Shown: piece by piece, positions 38,639 to 47,781 of the stretch | Layout of the letters: each line of letters begins with the position of its first letter | How positions within the stretch are numbered: position 1 is the first letter of the stretch | Source of the DNA: Streptomyces sp. NRRL B-24484 | GTDB taxonomy: Bacteria > Actinomycetota > Actinomycetes > Streptomycetales > Streptomycetaceae | Assembly (NCBI RefSeq): GCF_000717715.1 | Contig: NZ_JOAI01000014.1 | Coordinates: 62,001-126,000 of the forward strand | DNA length: 64,000 bases | Direction: 5' to 3' | Program-made: the position numbers and the translations under genes | Notes under the pieces: generated by a model | Databases searched by the model: none | Seen by the model: the letters and a program-made list of their open reading frames with translations, nothing else | What the model was told of the DNA's origin: nothing

Positions 38639-39448
38639 ATGACCTTCGCCACCACGCAGCGCCGCAGCGAGGAGAGCCGGATCAGCCCGGTCTTCTGGGT
38701 GCTGCTCGCGACCCTGGTCACCTCCGCGTGGGCGGTGGTGAGCGGTTTCGGCAATCCCCGCTTCGGGGTGTTCCTGTTCGTGGTGGCGGGCTGGATGGTC
38801 TCGCTCTGCCTGCACGAGTACGCGCACGCCCGCACCGCCCTGCACAGCGGCGACATCACCATCGGCGCCAAGGGCTACCTGACGCTCAACCCGTTCAAGT
38901 ACGCGCACGCGCTGCTGAGCTTCGTGCTGCCGGTGATCTTCGTGATCATGGGCGGCATCGGCCTGCCCGGCGGTGCGGTGTACATCGAGCGGCACCGGAT
39001 CAACGGCCGGCTCAAGCACAGCCTGATCTCCGCGGCCGGCCCGCTGGTGAACGTGCTGTTCGGCATCGGCCTGCTCGTCCTGGTCAGCTCCGGGGTGTTC
39101 GACGACCCGGCCCACCCGGCGGTGCTGGACGGCCAGGAGCTGATCGTCTCGGCCTTCCCCGCCGCCCTCGGGTTCCTGGCGTTCCTGCAGGTCAGCGCGG
39201 CACTGCTGAACCTGCTGCCGGTGCCGGGGCTGGACGGCTACGGCATCGTCGAGCCCTGGCTGTCGCTGAAGACCCGCCGCGCGATCGAGCCCTTCGCGCC
39301 GTACGGCATGCTCGCGGTGTTCGTGATCTTCTGGCAGACCGCGGCCAGCCGCTGGTTCTCCGAGCTGGTCTTCGCGATCACCGACCTGTTCGGCGTCTCC
39401 AAGGCCTACCCGGTGGTCGGGCAGTTCCTGTTCCGCTTCTGGGAGTGA
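38639..39448 (+). CDS. Site-2-protease-type M50 membrane metalloprotease
   Basis: 269 residues from ATG with GGAG ten bases upstream. Zinc motif HEYAH in an early membrane helix (CLHEYAHARTALHSGD) and the downstream third ligand segment NLLPVPGLDGYG; six or so helices, no PDZ or CBS domain. Members cut membrane-embedded substrates. Substrate unknown; divergent from the large SARP regulator. Confidence 0.88.
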   Translation: MTFATTQRRSEESRISPVFWVLLATLVTSAWAVVSGFGNPRFGVFLFVVAGWMVSLCLHEYAHARTALHSGDITIGAKGYLTLNPFKYAHALLSFVLPVIFVIMGGIGLPGGAVYIERHRINGRLKHSLISAAGPLVNVLFGIGLLVLVSSGVFDDPAHPAVLDGQELIVSAFPAALGFLAFLQVSAALLNLLPVPGLDGYGIVEPWLSLKTRRAIEPFAPYGMLAVFVIFWQTAASRWFSELVFAITDLFGVSKAYPVVGQFLFRFWE

Positions 39449-39458
39449 TCCCGCGGGC

Positions 39459-39656
39459 TCAGAGCTGCTGCTCGGCCCGGGCGGCCGCGGCGCGCTCCTG
39501 GCGGTCCTTGCGGATGTAGTACCAGGCCATGTTCGAGGCGACGCCGGCCATCAGCACCCAGATCACGCCGAACCAGTTGCCCTCGACGAAGGAGACGACG
39601 GCGGCCGTCACCGCGAGCACGAGGACGATCGAGGCGAGCAGGGCGTTGCGGGGCAT
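39459..39656 (-). CDS. Small membrane protein (65 aa)
   Basis: ATG with CAGGAG upstream. Two hydrophobic segments (SIVLVLAVTAAVVSFVEG and WFGVIWVLMAGVASNMAWYY) and a charged C-terminal tail RKDRQERAAAARAEQ. Recognisable as a conserved type of actinobacterial small membrane protein; function unknown. Converges on the M50 gene with 10 bp between stops. Confidence 0.7.
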   Translation of the reverse strand: MPRNALLASIVLVLAVTAAVVSFVEGNWFGVIWVLMAGVASNMAWYYIRKDRQERAAAARAEQQL

Positions 39657-39845
39657 GGCGGGACTCTCCTGGGTGGGGGCACCACCGGCCTGGGCCGGCG
39701 GCAGCGGACACCCCATTCTCACCGACCGGGCGCCGCGCCGGGGCCGAGGCCCCCTCCTGCGGGTCGTTCGGCCCTGCGGGAGGGGACCTGTGGCGGCCGT
39801 GGGTCCCCTCCCGCGGACGGCGCGGCGGGCGGTGCGGCGGGCGGC

Positions 39846-40547
39846 TCAGACGTCGGTGATCCGCAGCCCGGCGTGCGCCTTGTAGCGGCGGTTCACCGAG
39901 ATCAGGTTGGCGACCAGCGACTCCACCTGGTGGGCGTTGCGCAGCCGTCCGGCGAAGACGCCGCGCATGCCGGGGATCCGCTCGGCCAGCGCCTGCACGG
40001 TGTCGGTGGCGGCGCGGTCCTCGCCGAGCACCATCACGTCGGTGTCGATCTCCTCGATCGAGGCGTCCTGCAGCAGCACCGCCGACAGGTGGTGGAAGGC
40101 CGCGGTCACCCGGGAGTCCGGCAGCAGGGCGGCGGCCTGCTGGGCGGCGCTGCCCTCCTCCGGCTTGAGCGCGTAGGCGCCCTGCTTGTCGAAGCCGAGC
40201 GGGTTGACGCAGTCCACCACGATCTTGCCGGCGAGTTCCTCGCGCAGGGCCGCGAGGGTGGCGGCGTGGCCGTCCCACGGCACGGCGACGATCACGACGT
40301 CGCTCTCCCGGGCGCAGGCCGTGTTGTCCGCGCCGCGGACGCCGAGGCCGATCTCCTCGGCGGCGGCCTCGGCCCGTTCGGCCGTCCGGGAGCCGATGAT
40401 GACCTGCTGGCCGGCCTTGGCCAGCCGGTAGGCCAGGCCGCGGCCCTGGTCGCCGGTGCCGCCGAGGACACCCACGACGAGCGCGGACACGTCGAGCGGA
40501 GCGGGGGCCGCCGCGGCGGCGGGATTCACCGATTCGGGTTGCGTCAT
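39846..40547 (-). CDS. npdG: F420H2:NADP+ oxidoreductase (reductase of F420 pool)
   Basis: 233 residues. Rossmann start VGVLGGTGDQGRGLAYRLAKAGQQVIIGSR, then VIVAVPWDGH, DCVNPLGFDKQG and the C-terminal GLRI. This matches NpdG/Fno enzymes that exchange hydride between NADPH and coenzyme F420, a cofactor common in actinomycetes. The N-terminal 25 residues are Ala/Pro-rich and may be untranslated if a later start is used. Divergent from the next gene across 47 bp. Confidence 0.88.
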   Translation of the reverse strand: MTQPESVNPAAAAAPAPLDVSALVVGVLGGTGDQGRGLAYRLAKAGQQVIIGSRTAERAEAAAEEIGLGVRGADNTACARESDVVIVAVPWDGHAATLAALREELAGKIVVDCVNPLGFDKQGAYALKPEEGSAAQQAAALLPDSRVTAAFHHLSAVLLQDASIEEIDTDVMVLGEDRAATDTVQALAERIPGMRGVFAGRLRNAHQVESLVANLISVNRRYKAHAGLRITDV

Positions 40548-40594
40548 GGACAAGATCCTGCCAAAGCACCGGCCGCTCCTCCATGCTGTGCCGC

Positions 40595-41182
40595 ATGGAC
40601 GCGGTGAGACTTTCCGCACTGAGCGCGACCTTGGCCGGCACCGGCCTGCTGGACGTCACCCGGGCCTTCGGCGGGGCCCTGCACCGATCGGTCACCCGGC
40701 GCACCGCGGCGGGCCTGCTGCTGGTCGGCACCGAGCGCTACGAGCCGTGGCACCTGGCCGCGCACCTGGACGAGGAGGCGGCCTGCTCCGGCGTGGCCGG
40801 GCTGGCCCCGGTGCTGGTGCGGCACGAGGTCCCGGCGGCGGCCCCGGCGCACCTGGCGCACGGGCTGCGGCGGCTCGGCGAGGCGCCGCGCGGCAGCACG
40901 GTGCTGGTGGTGGCGCCGCACGAGCCGGGCGAGGGGCTGCTGGAGCGGGTCGAGGACGCCCGCCGCGGCGGCGCGACCGTGCTCGCCCTGGACGCCGGCG
41001 ACGCCGAGCTGGGCGCGCTCGCGCACGAGCGGCTGGCGGTGCCGGTGGCCGGCGAGGGCCCGTTCGACCTGGTGCAGCACCTGGTCGGCGCGGCCGCCTC
41101 GGCGCGGCCCGCCCTCGGGCTGCGCAGCCGGCTGGCCGGGCTCGCCGAACGCCTGGTCGCCCCGCCGGTGCTGCGCTGGTGA
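40595..41182 (+). CDS. Conserved-type hypothetical protein, divergent from npdG
   Basis: 195 residues from MDAVRLSAL (an in-frame Met 12 bp earlier is possible). Alpha/beta pattern with strands LLLVGTERYEPW, STVLVVAPHEPG and GATVLALDAGD, reminiscent of a SIS-like sugar-phosphate-binding fold, but no signature is decisive. No signal or membrane segments. Function unknown. Confidence 0.65.
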   Translation: MDAVRLSALSATLAGTGLLDVTRAFGGALHRSVTRRTAAGLLLVGTERYEPWHLAAHLDEEAACSGVAGLAPVLVRHEVPAAAPAHLAHGLRRLGEAPRGSTVLVVAPHEPGEGLLERVEDARRGGATVLALDAGDAELGALAHERLAVPVAGEGPFDLVQHLVGAAASARPALGLRSRLAGLAERLVAPPVLRW

Positions 41183-41290
41183 TCCCGCCGCGCCGGTCCT
41201 CGGCGTGAGGGCCGGTGCGGCCGGAGATCATCGGTGTACGCCGGAAAATTCGGTTGCCGGGCGCGCCGGGCCGACCGAGGATGGCCGACC

Positions 41291-42631
41291 GTGACTTCCG
41301 AACCACCTGCGCAGCCGGCGAAACGGCTGCGCACCGCCCTGCGCGGGCTGCTCCCCGACACCACGCCCTGGCGCAGCTCCCGGGACTTCCGGCTGCTCTG
41401 GAGCTCGGGCTGCGTGAGCAGCCTGGGCAGCTTCCTCACCTACGTCGCGGTGCCGCTGCAGATCAAGGACCTCACCGGCTCCTCCTTCCAGGTGGGTCTG
41501 GTCGGCGCGGTCGAGCTGGTGCCGCTGGTGGTGTTCGGCCTGTGGGGCGGCGCGCTCGCCGACGCCATGGACCGCCGCCGGCTGGTGCTGCTCGCCGAGG
41601 CCGGGCTCGGCCTGCTGAGCGCGCTGCTGCTGCTCAACGCCCTGCTGCCGCAGCCGCTGCTCTGGCCGATCTACCTGGTGGCCGCGCTGGTCGCGGCGGT
41701 GGACGGGCTGCAGCGTCCGGCGCTGGACTCGCTCACCCCGCGGATCGTGCCGCACGATCAGCTGACGGCCGCGTTCGCCCTCAACTCGCTCTACCGGAAC
41801 GTCGGTTCGGTGGCCGGGCCGGCGCTCGCGGGGGTGATCGTGGCGGTCGCCGGAGTGCAGACCGCGTTCGCGCTGGACGTCGCCAGCTTCGCCGTCTCGC
41901 TGCTGCTGCTCGCCCGGATCCGGGCGGTGCCGCCGCCGTCCGGCGCCGACCGCCCCTCGCTGCGGGCGGTCGCGACCGGTGTCCGGTACGCGTGGAGCCG
42001 CAAGGACCTGCTCGGCACCTACGCGATCGACGTCTGCGCGATGCTGTTCGCCTTCCCGGTGGCGATCTTCCCGTTCCTGGCCGCCGAGTTGGACGCCGGC
42101 TGGGCCCTCGGCCTGCTGTACGGCGCCTCGGCGGCCGGTGCGCTGGCCGTCTCGGCGACCAGCGGCTGGACCTCCCGGATCCACCGGCACGGGCGGATGC
42201 TCGTCCTCGCCGCACTCGGCTGGGGCGCCGCGATGACGCTCGCCGGCCTGAGCGGCCACATCTGGCTGGTGCTGCTCTGCCTGGCCGCGGCCGGCGGCGC
42301 CGACCAGATCAGCGGCATCGCCCGCTCCACCATGTGGAACCAGTCGATCCCGGACGAACTGCGCGGCCGGCTCGCCGGGGTGGAGCTGCTCAGCTACTCC
42401 GTCGGCCCGCAGCTCGGCCAGGTCCGGGCGGGCGGCGCGGCCGGGCTGGTCGGCGTGCGCGGCGCGATCTGGAGCGGCGGCGCGATCTGCGTGCTCGGCG
42501 TCGCCCTGCTGGCCGTGGCGCTGCCGAGCCTGCTCGCCTACGACGAGCGGACGGACCCCAACGCGGCGGCCGTGCGGGCCGCGGCCGAGAACCGCGACGC
42601 CGGCGGGCGGGAGCCGGTGCCCGCGGCCTGA
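41291..42631 (+). CDS. MFS transporter of the EntS-like (MFS_3) type
   Basis: 446 residues from GTG, preferred because GAGG lies ten bases upstream; an ATG 57 bp earlier adds a Trp/Arg-rich non-membrane stretch. WRSSRDFRLLWSSGCVSSLGSF is the typical opening, followed by GALADAMDRRRLVLL (motif A) and about 12 helices. Likely exporter of a small molecule or siderophore-like compound; substrate not deducible. Confidence 0.88.
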   Translation: MTSEPPAQPAKRLRTALRGLLPDTTPWRSSRDFRLLWSSGCVSSLGSFLTYVAVPLQIKDLTGSSFQVGLVGAVELVPLVVFGLWGGALADAMDRRRLVLLAEAGLGLLSALLLLNALLPQPLLWPIYLVAALVAAVDGLQRPALDSLTPRIVPHDQLTAAFALNSLYRNVGSVAGPALAGVIVAVAGVQTAFALDVASFAVSLLLLARIRAVPPPSGADRPSLRAVATGVRYAWSRKDLLGTYAIDVCAMLFAFPVAIFPFLAAELDAGWALGLLYGASAAGALAVSATSGWTSRIHRHGRMLVLAALGWGAAMTLAGLSGHIWLVLLCLAAAGGADQISGIARSTMWNQSIPDELRGRLAGVELLSYSVGPQLGQVRAGGAAGLVGVRGAIWSGGAICVLGVALLAVALPSLLAYDERTDPNAAAVRAAAENRDAGGREPVPAA

Positions 42632-42661
42632 CGGCGGATCGGCCGCGGCGGGCCCGCCCGC

Positions 42662-42895
42662 TCAGTCCTCGTCGGCGTCCTTCGGCGGGCCGTCGTGCCA
42701 GCGCGGGTCGTTCTGCCACTCCCGGTTGCGCTCCGCCGCGGTCTCCAGCGCCGCGGCGGCCTCACCGGGGGTGGCGTACGGGCCCAGCCGGTCCTTGGCC
42801 GGGCACTCCGGGCCCTCCTCGACCTTGCCGTGCTTGATGCAGTAGAACCACTCGCCGGGCTTCCCGGTGGCCTTGCGGCCGAATCCCATGGGCAT
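42662..42895 (-). CDS. Small conserved hypothetical protein (77 aa)
   Basis: ATG MPMGFGRK with CAGGAG upstream. Features a Cys pair (YCIKHGKVEEGPECPAK), then YATPGEAAAALETAAERNREW and a charged tail. The Gly-Pro-Tyr-x-Thr pattern recalls SPOR-like small proteins that sit beside map in streptomycetes. It diverges from map by 135 bp. No firm function. Confidence 0.7.
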   Translation of the reverse strand: MPMGFGRKATGKPGEWFYCIKHGKVEEGPECPAKDRLGPYATPGEAAAALETAAERNREWQNDPRWHDGPPKDADED

Positions 42896-43018
42896 GAGAA
42901 CTGCTCCTGTTCGCTTCGTCGTCCCGGGGTGATCCTTTCCCGGCGCGGCGACCGTACACACGGTGCCCCACCCGCCCGGCAGCCGCCCGCACGGCCGGGT
43001 CGGAAGGGGCCCGACGGA

Positions 43019-43024
43019 TAGACT
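43019..43024 (+). promoter_or_regulatory. TAGACT -10 box for a leaderless map transcript
   Basis: TANNNT ending six bases before the map ATG, with no Shine-Dalgarno sequence. The same layout occurs before nadE, the GGxxDG gene (48203) and the ACT-domain gene (54939). Confidence 0.5.
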
Positions 43025-43030
43025 CGCGGC

Positions 43031-43876
43031 ATGGCTCTCGTACCCGGCACCGTGTCCCCCACCCGCAAGGTTCCCGCGCACATCGCGCGCCCGGAGTACG
43101 TGGGCAGGCCCGCGCCCGCGCCGTACACCGGCCCGGAGGTGCAGAGCGACGAGACGGTCGAGAAGATGCGGATCGCCGGCGGGATCGCCGCCCGGGCGAT
43201 GGAGGAGGCGGCCAAGCTCATCGCCCCGGGCGTCACCACCGACGAGCTGGACGCGGTCGCGCACGCCTACATGTGCGACCACGGCGCCTACCCGTCCGAC
43301 CTCGGCTACCGCGGCTTCCCGAAGTCGATCTGCACCTCGATCAACGAGGTGATCTGCCACGGCATCCCGGACTCGACGGTCCTTCAGGACGGCGACATCG
43401 TCAACATCGACGCCACCGCCTACATCCACGGCGTGCACGGCGACCTGAACGCGACCTACCTGTGCGGCAACGTCGACGAGGAGTCCAAGCTGCTCGTCGA
43501 GCGGACCCGGGAGGCGCTCGCCCGGGCGATCAAGGCGGTCAGGCCGGGCCGCCAGATCAACGTCATCGGCCGGGTCATCGAGTCCTACGCGAAGCGCTTC
43601 GGCTACGGCGTCGTCCGGGACTTCACCGGACACGGCATCAACACCTCGTTCCACTCCGGCCTGATCGTCCCGCACTACGACAGCGAGCGGGCCACCGAGG
43701 TGATCAAGCCCGGCATGACCTTCACCATCGAGCCGATGCTCACCCTGGGCTCGTACGACTACGACATCTGGGAGGACGGCTGGACGGTCGTCACCAAGGA
43801 CCGCAAGCGGACCGCCCAGTTCGAGCACACCCTGGTGGTCACCGCCGACGGCGCGGAGATCCTCACGCTGCCGTAG
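43031..43876 (+). CDS. map: Methionine aminopeptidase type I
   Basis: 281 residues. Metal ligands in [21 protein letters not shown] (two Asp), [12 protein letters not shown] (His), FTIEPML (Glu) and FEHTLVV (Glu); substrate-binding His in ICHGIP. The N-terminal 40-residue extension is typical of the actinobacterial long form. Removes initiator methionine from nascent proteins. No ribosome site; see the -10 element. Confidence 0.96.
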   Translation: MALVPGTVSPTRKVPAHIARPEYVGRPAPAPYTGPEVQSDETVEKMRIAGGIAARAMEEAAKLIAPGVTTDELDAVAHAYMCDHGAYPSDLGYRGFPKSICTSINEVICHGIPDSTVLQDGDIVNIDATAYIHGVHGDLNATYLCGNVDEESKLLVERTREALARAIKAVRPGRQINVIGRVIESYAKRFGYGVVRDFTGHGINTSFHSGLIVPHYDSERATEVIKPGMTFTIEPMLTLGSYDYDIWEDGWTVVTKDRKRTAQFEHTLVVTADGAEILTLP

Positions 43877-43893
43877 CGGGCACCGGGACGGAC

Positions 43894-43924
43894 GGGGCCG
43901 CGGATTTCCGTTATCCGCGGCCCC
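43894..43924 (+). terminator. Hairpin after map
   Basis: 12-bp perfect stem GGGGCCGCGGAT/ATCCGCGGCCCC, 7-nt loop, 18 nt after the map stop. Confidence 0.7.
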
Positions 43925-44024
43925 CGGTGCGGTCTCCCAGGGCACAGAGCACCACCCACCCTCGCGCCGCCCGCCCGGCCCTCCCCCGGGCCTCCGGGCG
44001 GCACTGCCCCCGGGAGCACCGTCC

Positions 44025-44672
44025 ATGACCCTCGACCGCAGATCCCTCGGAGCCGTCCTCGCCGCGCTGACCGCCGCCGCCTCGCTGGCCGCCTGCGGAC
44101 CGGCCGACTCCTCCGGCGGCACGGCGGCCGCCGCCGCCCCCGCGAGCGCCCCCGCGGCCGCCCTGGACCTGCCTTCGCCGCCGCCGAGCCCGACCCCGGC
44201 CGCACCGGCCACCGCGAGCCCCTCCGCGAGCCCGGCCCCCGCCCGTTCGGCCACCGCGTCCCCCTCCGCCGCCGCGACCAGGCGCGTCTCGCTGGCCGGC
44301 TACAACCCGTCCGCGAACGCGCAGAAGGAGATCGACGGGGCCCTCGCCCAGGCGAAGTCCGACGGCAGGCGGGTGCTGCTCGACTTCGGCACCAACGAGT
44401 GCGGCGTCTGCCGGGCCGTCGACGGACTCTTCGCCAAGTCCCGGATCCGCAGCACCCTGGACGCCTCCTACCACGTGGTGAAGATCGACCTGGAGAACAA
44501 CCGGACGAACATGGCGATCCTCGGCCGGTACGACAGTTCGCACGGCTTCAGCACCCCCGTGATCATCGTCGTCGACGCCAGGAACACGGTCGTCACCAAC
44601 ACCAACCGGACGGGCCTGCCGAAGCTCACCGAGACCGGCCTCGACGGCTTCCTCCGCCAGTGGGCGAAGTGA
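44025..44672 (+). CDS. Thioredoxin-like lipoprotein
   Basis: 215 residues from ATG with GGGAGC upstream. Lipobox LAAC after a short signal peptide, then a long Ala/Ser/Pro linker (about 70 residues) and a thioredoxin fold with redox motif CGVC in FGTNECGVCRAVDGLF and cis-Pro in STPVIIVVD. A membrane-tethered disulfide reductase or oxidase outside the cytoplasmic membrane. GTGA overlap couples it to the next gene, encoding a DsbD-alpha-like lipoprotein. Confidence 0.85.
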   Translation: MTLDRRSLGAVLAALTAAASLAACGPADSSGGTAAAAAPASAPAAALDLPSPPPSPTPAAPATASPSASPAPARSATASPSAAATRRVSLAGYNPSANAQKEIDGALAQAKSDGRRVLLDFGTNECGVCRAVDGLFAKSRIRSTLDASYHVVKIDLENNRTNMAILGRYDSSHGFSTPVIIVVDARNTVVTNTNRTGLPKLTETGLDGFLRQWAK

Positions 44673-45247
44673 CGGCGCCCCGGCCGGCGGGCCGGGTGCG
44701 GGCGGCGGTGCTCGCGGCCGGGCTGGCCCTCGGCGCGATCGCCGGCTGCGCCTCCACGGCACGTCCGGCGCAGGCCCCGTCCTCGGCGCGCTTCACCGAG
44801 AACGGCGTCACGGTCGACCTCTCCGTCGACCGGTGGGACGGTTCGGCCGGCACCCTGACCGCCGTGTTCACCCCCACCGCGGCGGGCTACCACCTCTACA
44901 GCCTCGACCTGCCGCCGGGCGGCGTCGACGGCATCGGCCGGCCGATCTCGCTGCGGCTGCGCGGCGGCCTGGAACAGACCGCGCGGCCCACCACCGGTGC
45001 CGCCGTGCACGACCTCCGACTGCCCGGCGGGCTGCCGCCGGTGCCGGTCTACCCGGACGGCCCGGTCACCGTGACGCTGCCCGTGCACCGCACCCAGGAG
45101 GGCCCGGCCACCGTGCTGGTCGGGTACGCCGCCTGCAGCGAGACCAAGGGCTGCCTGTTCCCGGTGGACGCCCACCCGGTCGAACTGACCGTCGGCGGCG
45201 GCTCGGTGCGGTTCGCCGCCGCCGGCCCGGCCACGCCGGGCGACTGA
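44669..45247 (+). CDS. DsbD N-terminal-domain-like lipoprotein
   Basis: 192 residues from the GTG overlapping the thioredoxin gene stop by 4 bp. Signal peptide with lipobox IAGC. The mature part is a beta-rich domain whose GYAACSETKGCLFPVD carries a C-x5-C pair, the same spacing as the active-site Cys pair (103/109) of E. coli DsbD-alpha. It would relay electrons between a membrane redox protein and the upstream thioredoxin-like partner. No DsbD/CcdA membrane subunit is encoded nearby. A terminator follows. Confidence 0.75.
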   Translation: MTAPRPAGRVRAAVLAAGLALGAIAGCASTARPAQAPSSARFTENGVTVDLSVDRWDGSAGTLTAVFTPTAAGYHLYSLDLPPGGVDGIGRPISLRLRGGLEQTARPTTGAAVHDLRLPGGLPPVPVYPDGPVTVTLPVHRTQEGPATVLVGYAACSETKGCLFPVDAHPVELTVGGGSVRFAAAGPATPGD

Positions 45248-45264
45248 CCACTCCCCTCCCCTCC

Positions 45265-45300
45265 CGGCGGCCGTACCGGCCCCTTCCGGTACGGCCGCCG
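45265..45300 (+). terminator. Hairpin after the redox lipoprotein pair
   Basis: 15-bp perfect stem CGGCGGCCGTACCGG/CCGGTACGGCCGCCG, 6-nt loop, 18 nt past the stop. Confidence 0.7.
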
Positions 45301-45334
45301 GCCCGAACGACCCAGTACTCGGACGAACGCACCC

Positions 45335-46429
45335 ATGGACAGACCGATGCAGCACGCCCACCGGCCGCCCGCGGACGGCGTGCCCGCCCGCAGTTCCCAC
45401 CGGCCCACCGACCACGTCCGGGCCTCGGTCCTCGGCTACGCGCGCCTGTGCTGCCCGGACGAGGCCACCGCCCGGCGGCTGGTCGACGAGGCCGCCCGCG
45501 GCCTTCCACCGACCGGCACCGCACGGCCGCCCCTGGTGGCCGCCGTCCGGCACACCGCCGCACGGTGGGCCGACACCGGACGGTCGGCCGACCTCGCGGA
45601 CGGATTCCGCGCCTGGCTGCACGCCGTCGCCGCCCGCCACCCCGGGCCGGGCCTCGCCCACGCGCTGGCCGCGGCCGAGCAGGACGCCGCACTGCTGCAG
45701 GCCTTCCGCCGACTGCCCGGGCACCGGCAGGAGGAGCTGTGGCAGGGCCTCGGCCCGGACGGGGACCTGCACCCGCCGGCACCACCCGTCCGGGCCGCGC
45801 TGTTCGACACCTACCTCCAGGTGTACGCGGCCGGCGTCCCGGCCCGGGCCTGCCGCCAGCTGGTCGCCCGGCTCGGCGACACCGTCCGCCGCGGCACGGC
45901 GACGGAGGACGGACTCGCGGACCACCTCGACCGGTGCGGGCAGTGCCGCACGGCCCGCACCGAACTCGGCGCCGTACGGGACTGGCACCGGCCCGTCCTG
46001 CTCCCCGCCCTGCTGCTGTGGACGGGCGGAGCGCCGGTCTCCCTGCCCCCCGGGCCGGTCCCGCCGCCGAGCGCCGCAGCACCGACGGGGCCGGCCCCTC
46101 GGCGCACCGTGGCCGCCGGAGCCGTCGCACTGATCATTTTCCTGGCCCTGGCCGCCGCGGTGGCCGCCCGGCCGGGTCACCCGCCGGCACCGGCCGCCGC
46201 CGTCCCCGTGTCGACCACCGGCGAACCGGCGCCGACGCCGCCCTCCCCGTCCGCGTCCGCACCGCCGTCTCCCGCACCCACCACCGTCCGCCCGGTCGCA
46301 CCGCCGCCGACCAGCCCCGCGCCCATGCCGACACCCACACCTTCACCCTCACCCAGTCGGACCACCCCGCCCCCGGTCCCCACGCCCACCCCGGTGGTCA
46401 CCGTGACCGTCACCCTCGACGAGCCGTGA
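45335..46429 (+). CDS. Membrane protein with sigma-like N-terminus and zinc-finger-like motif
   Basis: 364 residues. The first 200 residues look like a decayed sigma-factor-type helical region (LLQAFRRLPGHRQEELWQGL). ADHLDRCGQCRTAR gives the H-x3-C-x2-C pattern of zinc-binding anti-sigma domains. One membrane helix (VAAGAVALIIFLALAAAVAA) separates it from an extracytoplasmic Pro/Thr/Ser-rich tail. Possibly an anti-sigma-type regulator; no sigma gene is adjacent. An alternative start is the Met at 45347. Confidence 0.7.
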   Translation: MDRPMQHAHRPPADGVPARSSHRPTDHVRASVLGYARLCCPDEATARRLVDEAARGLPPTGTARPPLVAAVRHTAARWADTGRSADLADGFRAWLHAVAARHPGPGLAHALAAAEQDAALLQAFRRLPGHRQEELWQGLGPDGDLHPPAPPVRAALFDTYLQVYAAGVPARACRQLVARLGDTVRRGTATEDGLADHLDRCGQCRTARTELGAVRDWHRPVLLPALLLWTGGAPVSLPPGPVPPPSAAAPTGPAPRRTVAAGAVALIIFLALAAAVAARPGHPPAPAAAVPVSTTGEPAPTPPSPSASAPPSPAPTTVRPVAPPPTSPAPMPTPTPSPSPSRTTPPPVPTPTPVVTVTVTLDEP

Positions 46430-46567
46430 CCCACCCCACGCCCGGCCGCCCGGTCACCCGACCCGCGGTCGCCACCGCCCCGCCCCCGTCGGCACCACCC
46501 GCAGGCGGACCCGCCGGGGCAGCCGCAGGCTGGAGGTGGAACACGGGCCGACGGCGAGGTGTGGTCG

Positions 46568-47008
46568 ATGGACGAGGCGCAGGGACTCGAACGGGTCTCC
46601 GAGCGGGCCGCTCAGGCGGCCCAGCACGTGGAGGCGGTGCGGCAGCAGTCCGGTGAGGAGCTGCGGCAGACCCTGGCGGGGGCGAGGGAGGAGGCCGGCC
46701 GGCGCGGCGGGTCGCCGCGGGAGCCCGCGGCCGACGCCGAGGAGCACGCGGGCCCGACCTGGCACCACCTCCGCGAGAGCTGGCACCGGCACGTCGGCTC
46801 GGCACGGGAGCGGGCGTCGGAGCGCGAGGCCCGGCACGACGTCGGAGTGGCCCGGCGGGAGGCCGACTACGCCGAGCGCTACGCACTGGAGGCCGTCGAC
46901 TTCGCCCTGGAGGCGGTCGACGAGGCCGAGTACGCGGCGCTGCGCGCGCTGGAGGCCCGGTTGGAGGCCGAGGAGGCGGCGGGCCTGGGCGGCCCGCCCG
47001 AGCCGTAG
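46568..47008 (+). CDS. Highly charged coiled-coil protein
   Basis: 146 residues from ATG with GAGG nine bases upstream. Almost entirely Glu/Arg/Ala-rich helix with heptad-like spacing (ERVSERAAQAAQHVEAVRQ and ERYALEAVDFALEAVDEAE). No catalytic motif or membrane segment. Could be a scaffold or stress protein. Function unknown; reading-frame bias and ribosome site support a real gene. Confidence 0.6.
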   Translation: MDEAQGLERVSERAAQAAQHVEAVRQQSGEELRQTLAGAREEAGRRGGSPREPAADAEEHAGPTWHHLRESWHRHVGSARERASEREARHDVGVARREADYAERYALEAVDFALEAVDEAEYAALRALEARLEAEEAAGLGGPPEP

Positions 47009-47082
47009 GCGCACCGCACCGCGCGGCCTGCCGGGAGGGTCGACCCGTCCGGGAGGTCGGCCCGTGCGGTGTGATCGGCCCG

Positions 47083-47781
47083 CTAGCCGATCAGCCACTG
47101 CTCCTCGGCGACGGCGCCGACCTCGGTGCAGGCGTCGGTCAGCACGTCCAGCACCCGCAGCGGGTCCGGCAGCGGCTGGTCCGGGCCGCACAGCCAGCGC
47201 ACCTCGGAGCCGTCCGGCAGGGCGGCGGGCGGCAGCAGCGTGTAGGAGCCGCGGCAGTGCCAACGCAGGCCGGGGTGTTCGGACATGGTGTCCGGGGTGG
47301 AGTCGAGGGCGCTCGTCCACCACTCGTCCTCGTCGGCGGGGGTGCCGCGGGTGGCGGTGAAGAACAGGTACCGGTCGTCGCCGACCGCTGCGACGGGGCC
47401 GCGGACGCCGCGCTCCTCCAGCCGCTCCAGCGCGAGTCTGCCCGCCTCGGCGGGGACGTCGAGCACGTCGTGGGCGCGGCCGGTGGCGGTGACGAAGTTG
47501 GCCTGCGGGTCGCGGGCGAGCCAGCGTGCCAGCTGCTCGGCGTCGGTGGTCGCCTGGGTCTGCCAGGCGAAGGACACGGGGTGCTGCGCCGGCGCCGGAC
47601 AGCCGACCCGGTCGCAGGAGCACCGGTGTCCCGCCGGGTGGGCCGCGGGTGCCAGCGGGAAGCCCGCGCGCACCGCGCCCAGCAGCAGATCCAGCCTCGC
47701 GGCCGCCTCCCCGCCCGTGACCGGACGGTCCTGCCGCCGCTCACGCCGCCACCAGGTCGTCCACCTGCTGCTGGCTTCCAT
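47083..47781 (-). CDS. Bifunctional DNA primase/polymerase N-terminal-domain protein
   Basis: 232 residues from ATG with GGAAGGAG five bases upstream. Pattern CSCDRVGCPAPAQHPVSFAWQTQATTD and LLPPAALPDGSEVRWLCGP resembles the stand-alone PrimPol-N proteins found in several copies per streptomycete genome. The catalytic Asp-x-Asp of true PrimPol is replaced by DVLDVP, so activity is doubtful. Its first 41 bases overlap a longer upstream frame on the same strand. Confidence 0.75.
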   Translation of the reverse strand: MEASSRWTTWWRRERRQDRPVTGGEAAARLDLLLGAVRAGFPLAPAAHPAGHRCSCDRVGCPAPAQHPVSFAWQTQATTDAEQLARWLARDPQANFVTATGRAHDVLDVPAEAGRLALERLEERGVRGPVAAVGDDRYLFFTATRGTPADEDEWWTSALDSTPDTMSEHPGLRWHCRGSYTLLPPAALPDGSEVRWLCGPDQPLPDPLRVLDVLTDACTEVGAVAEEQWLIG

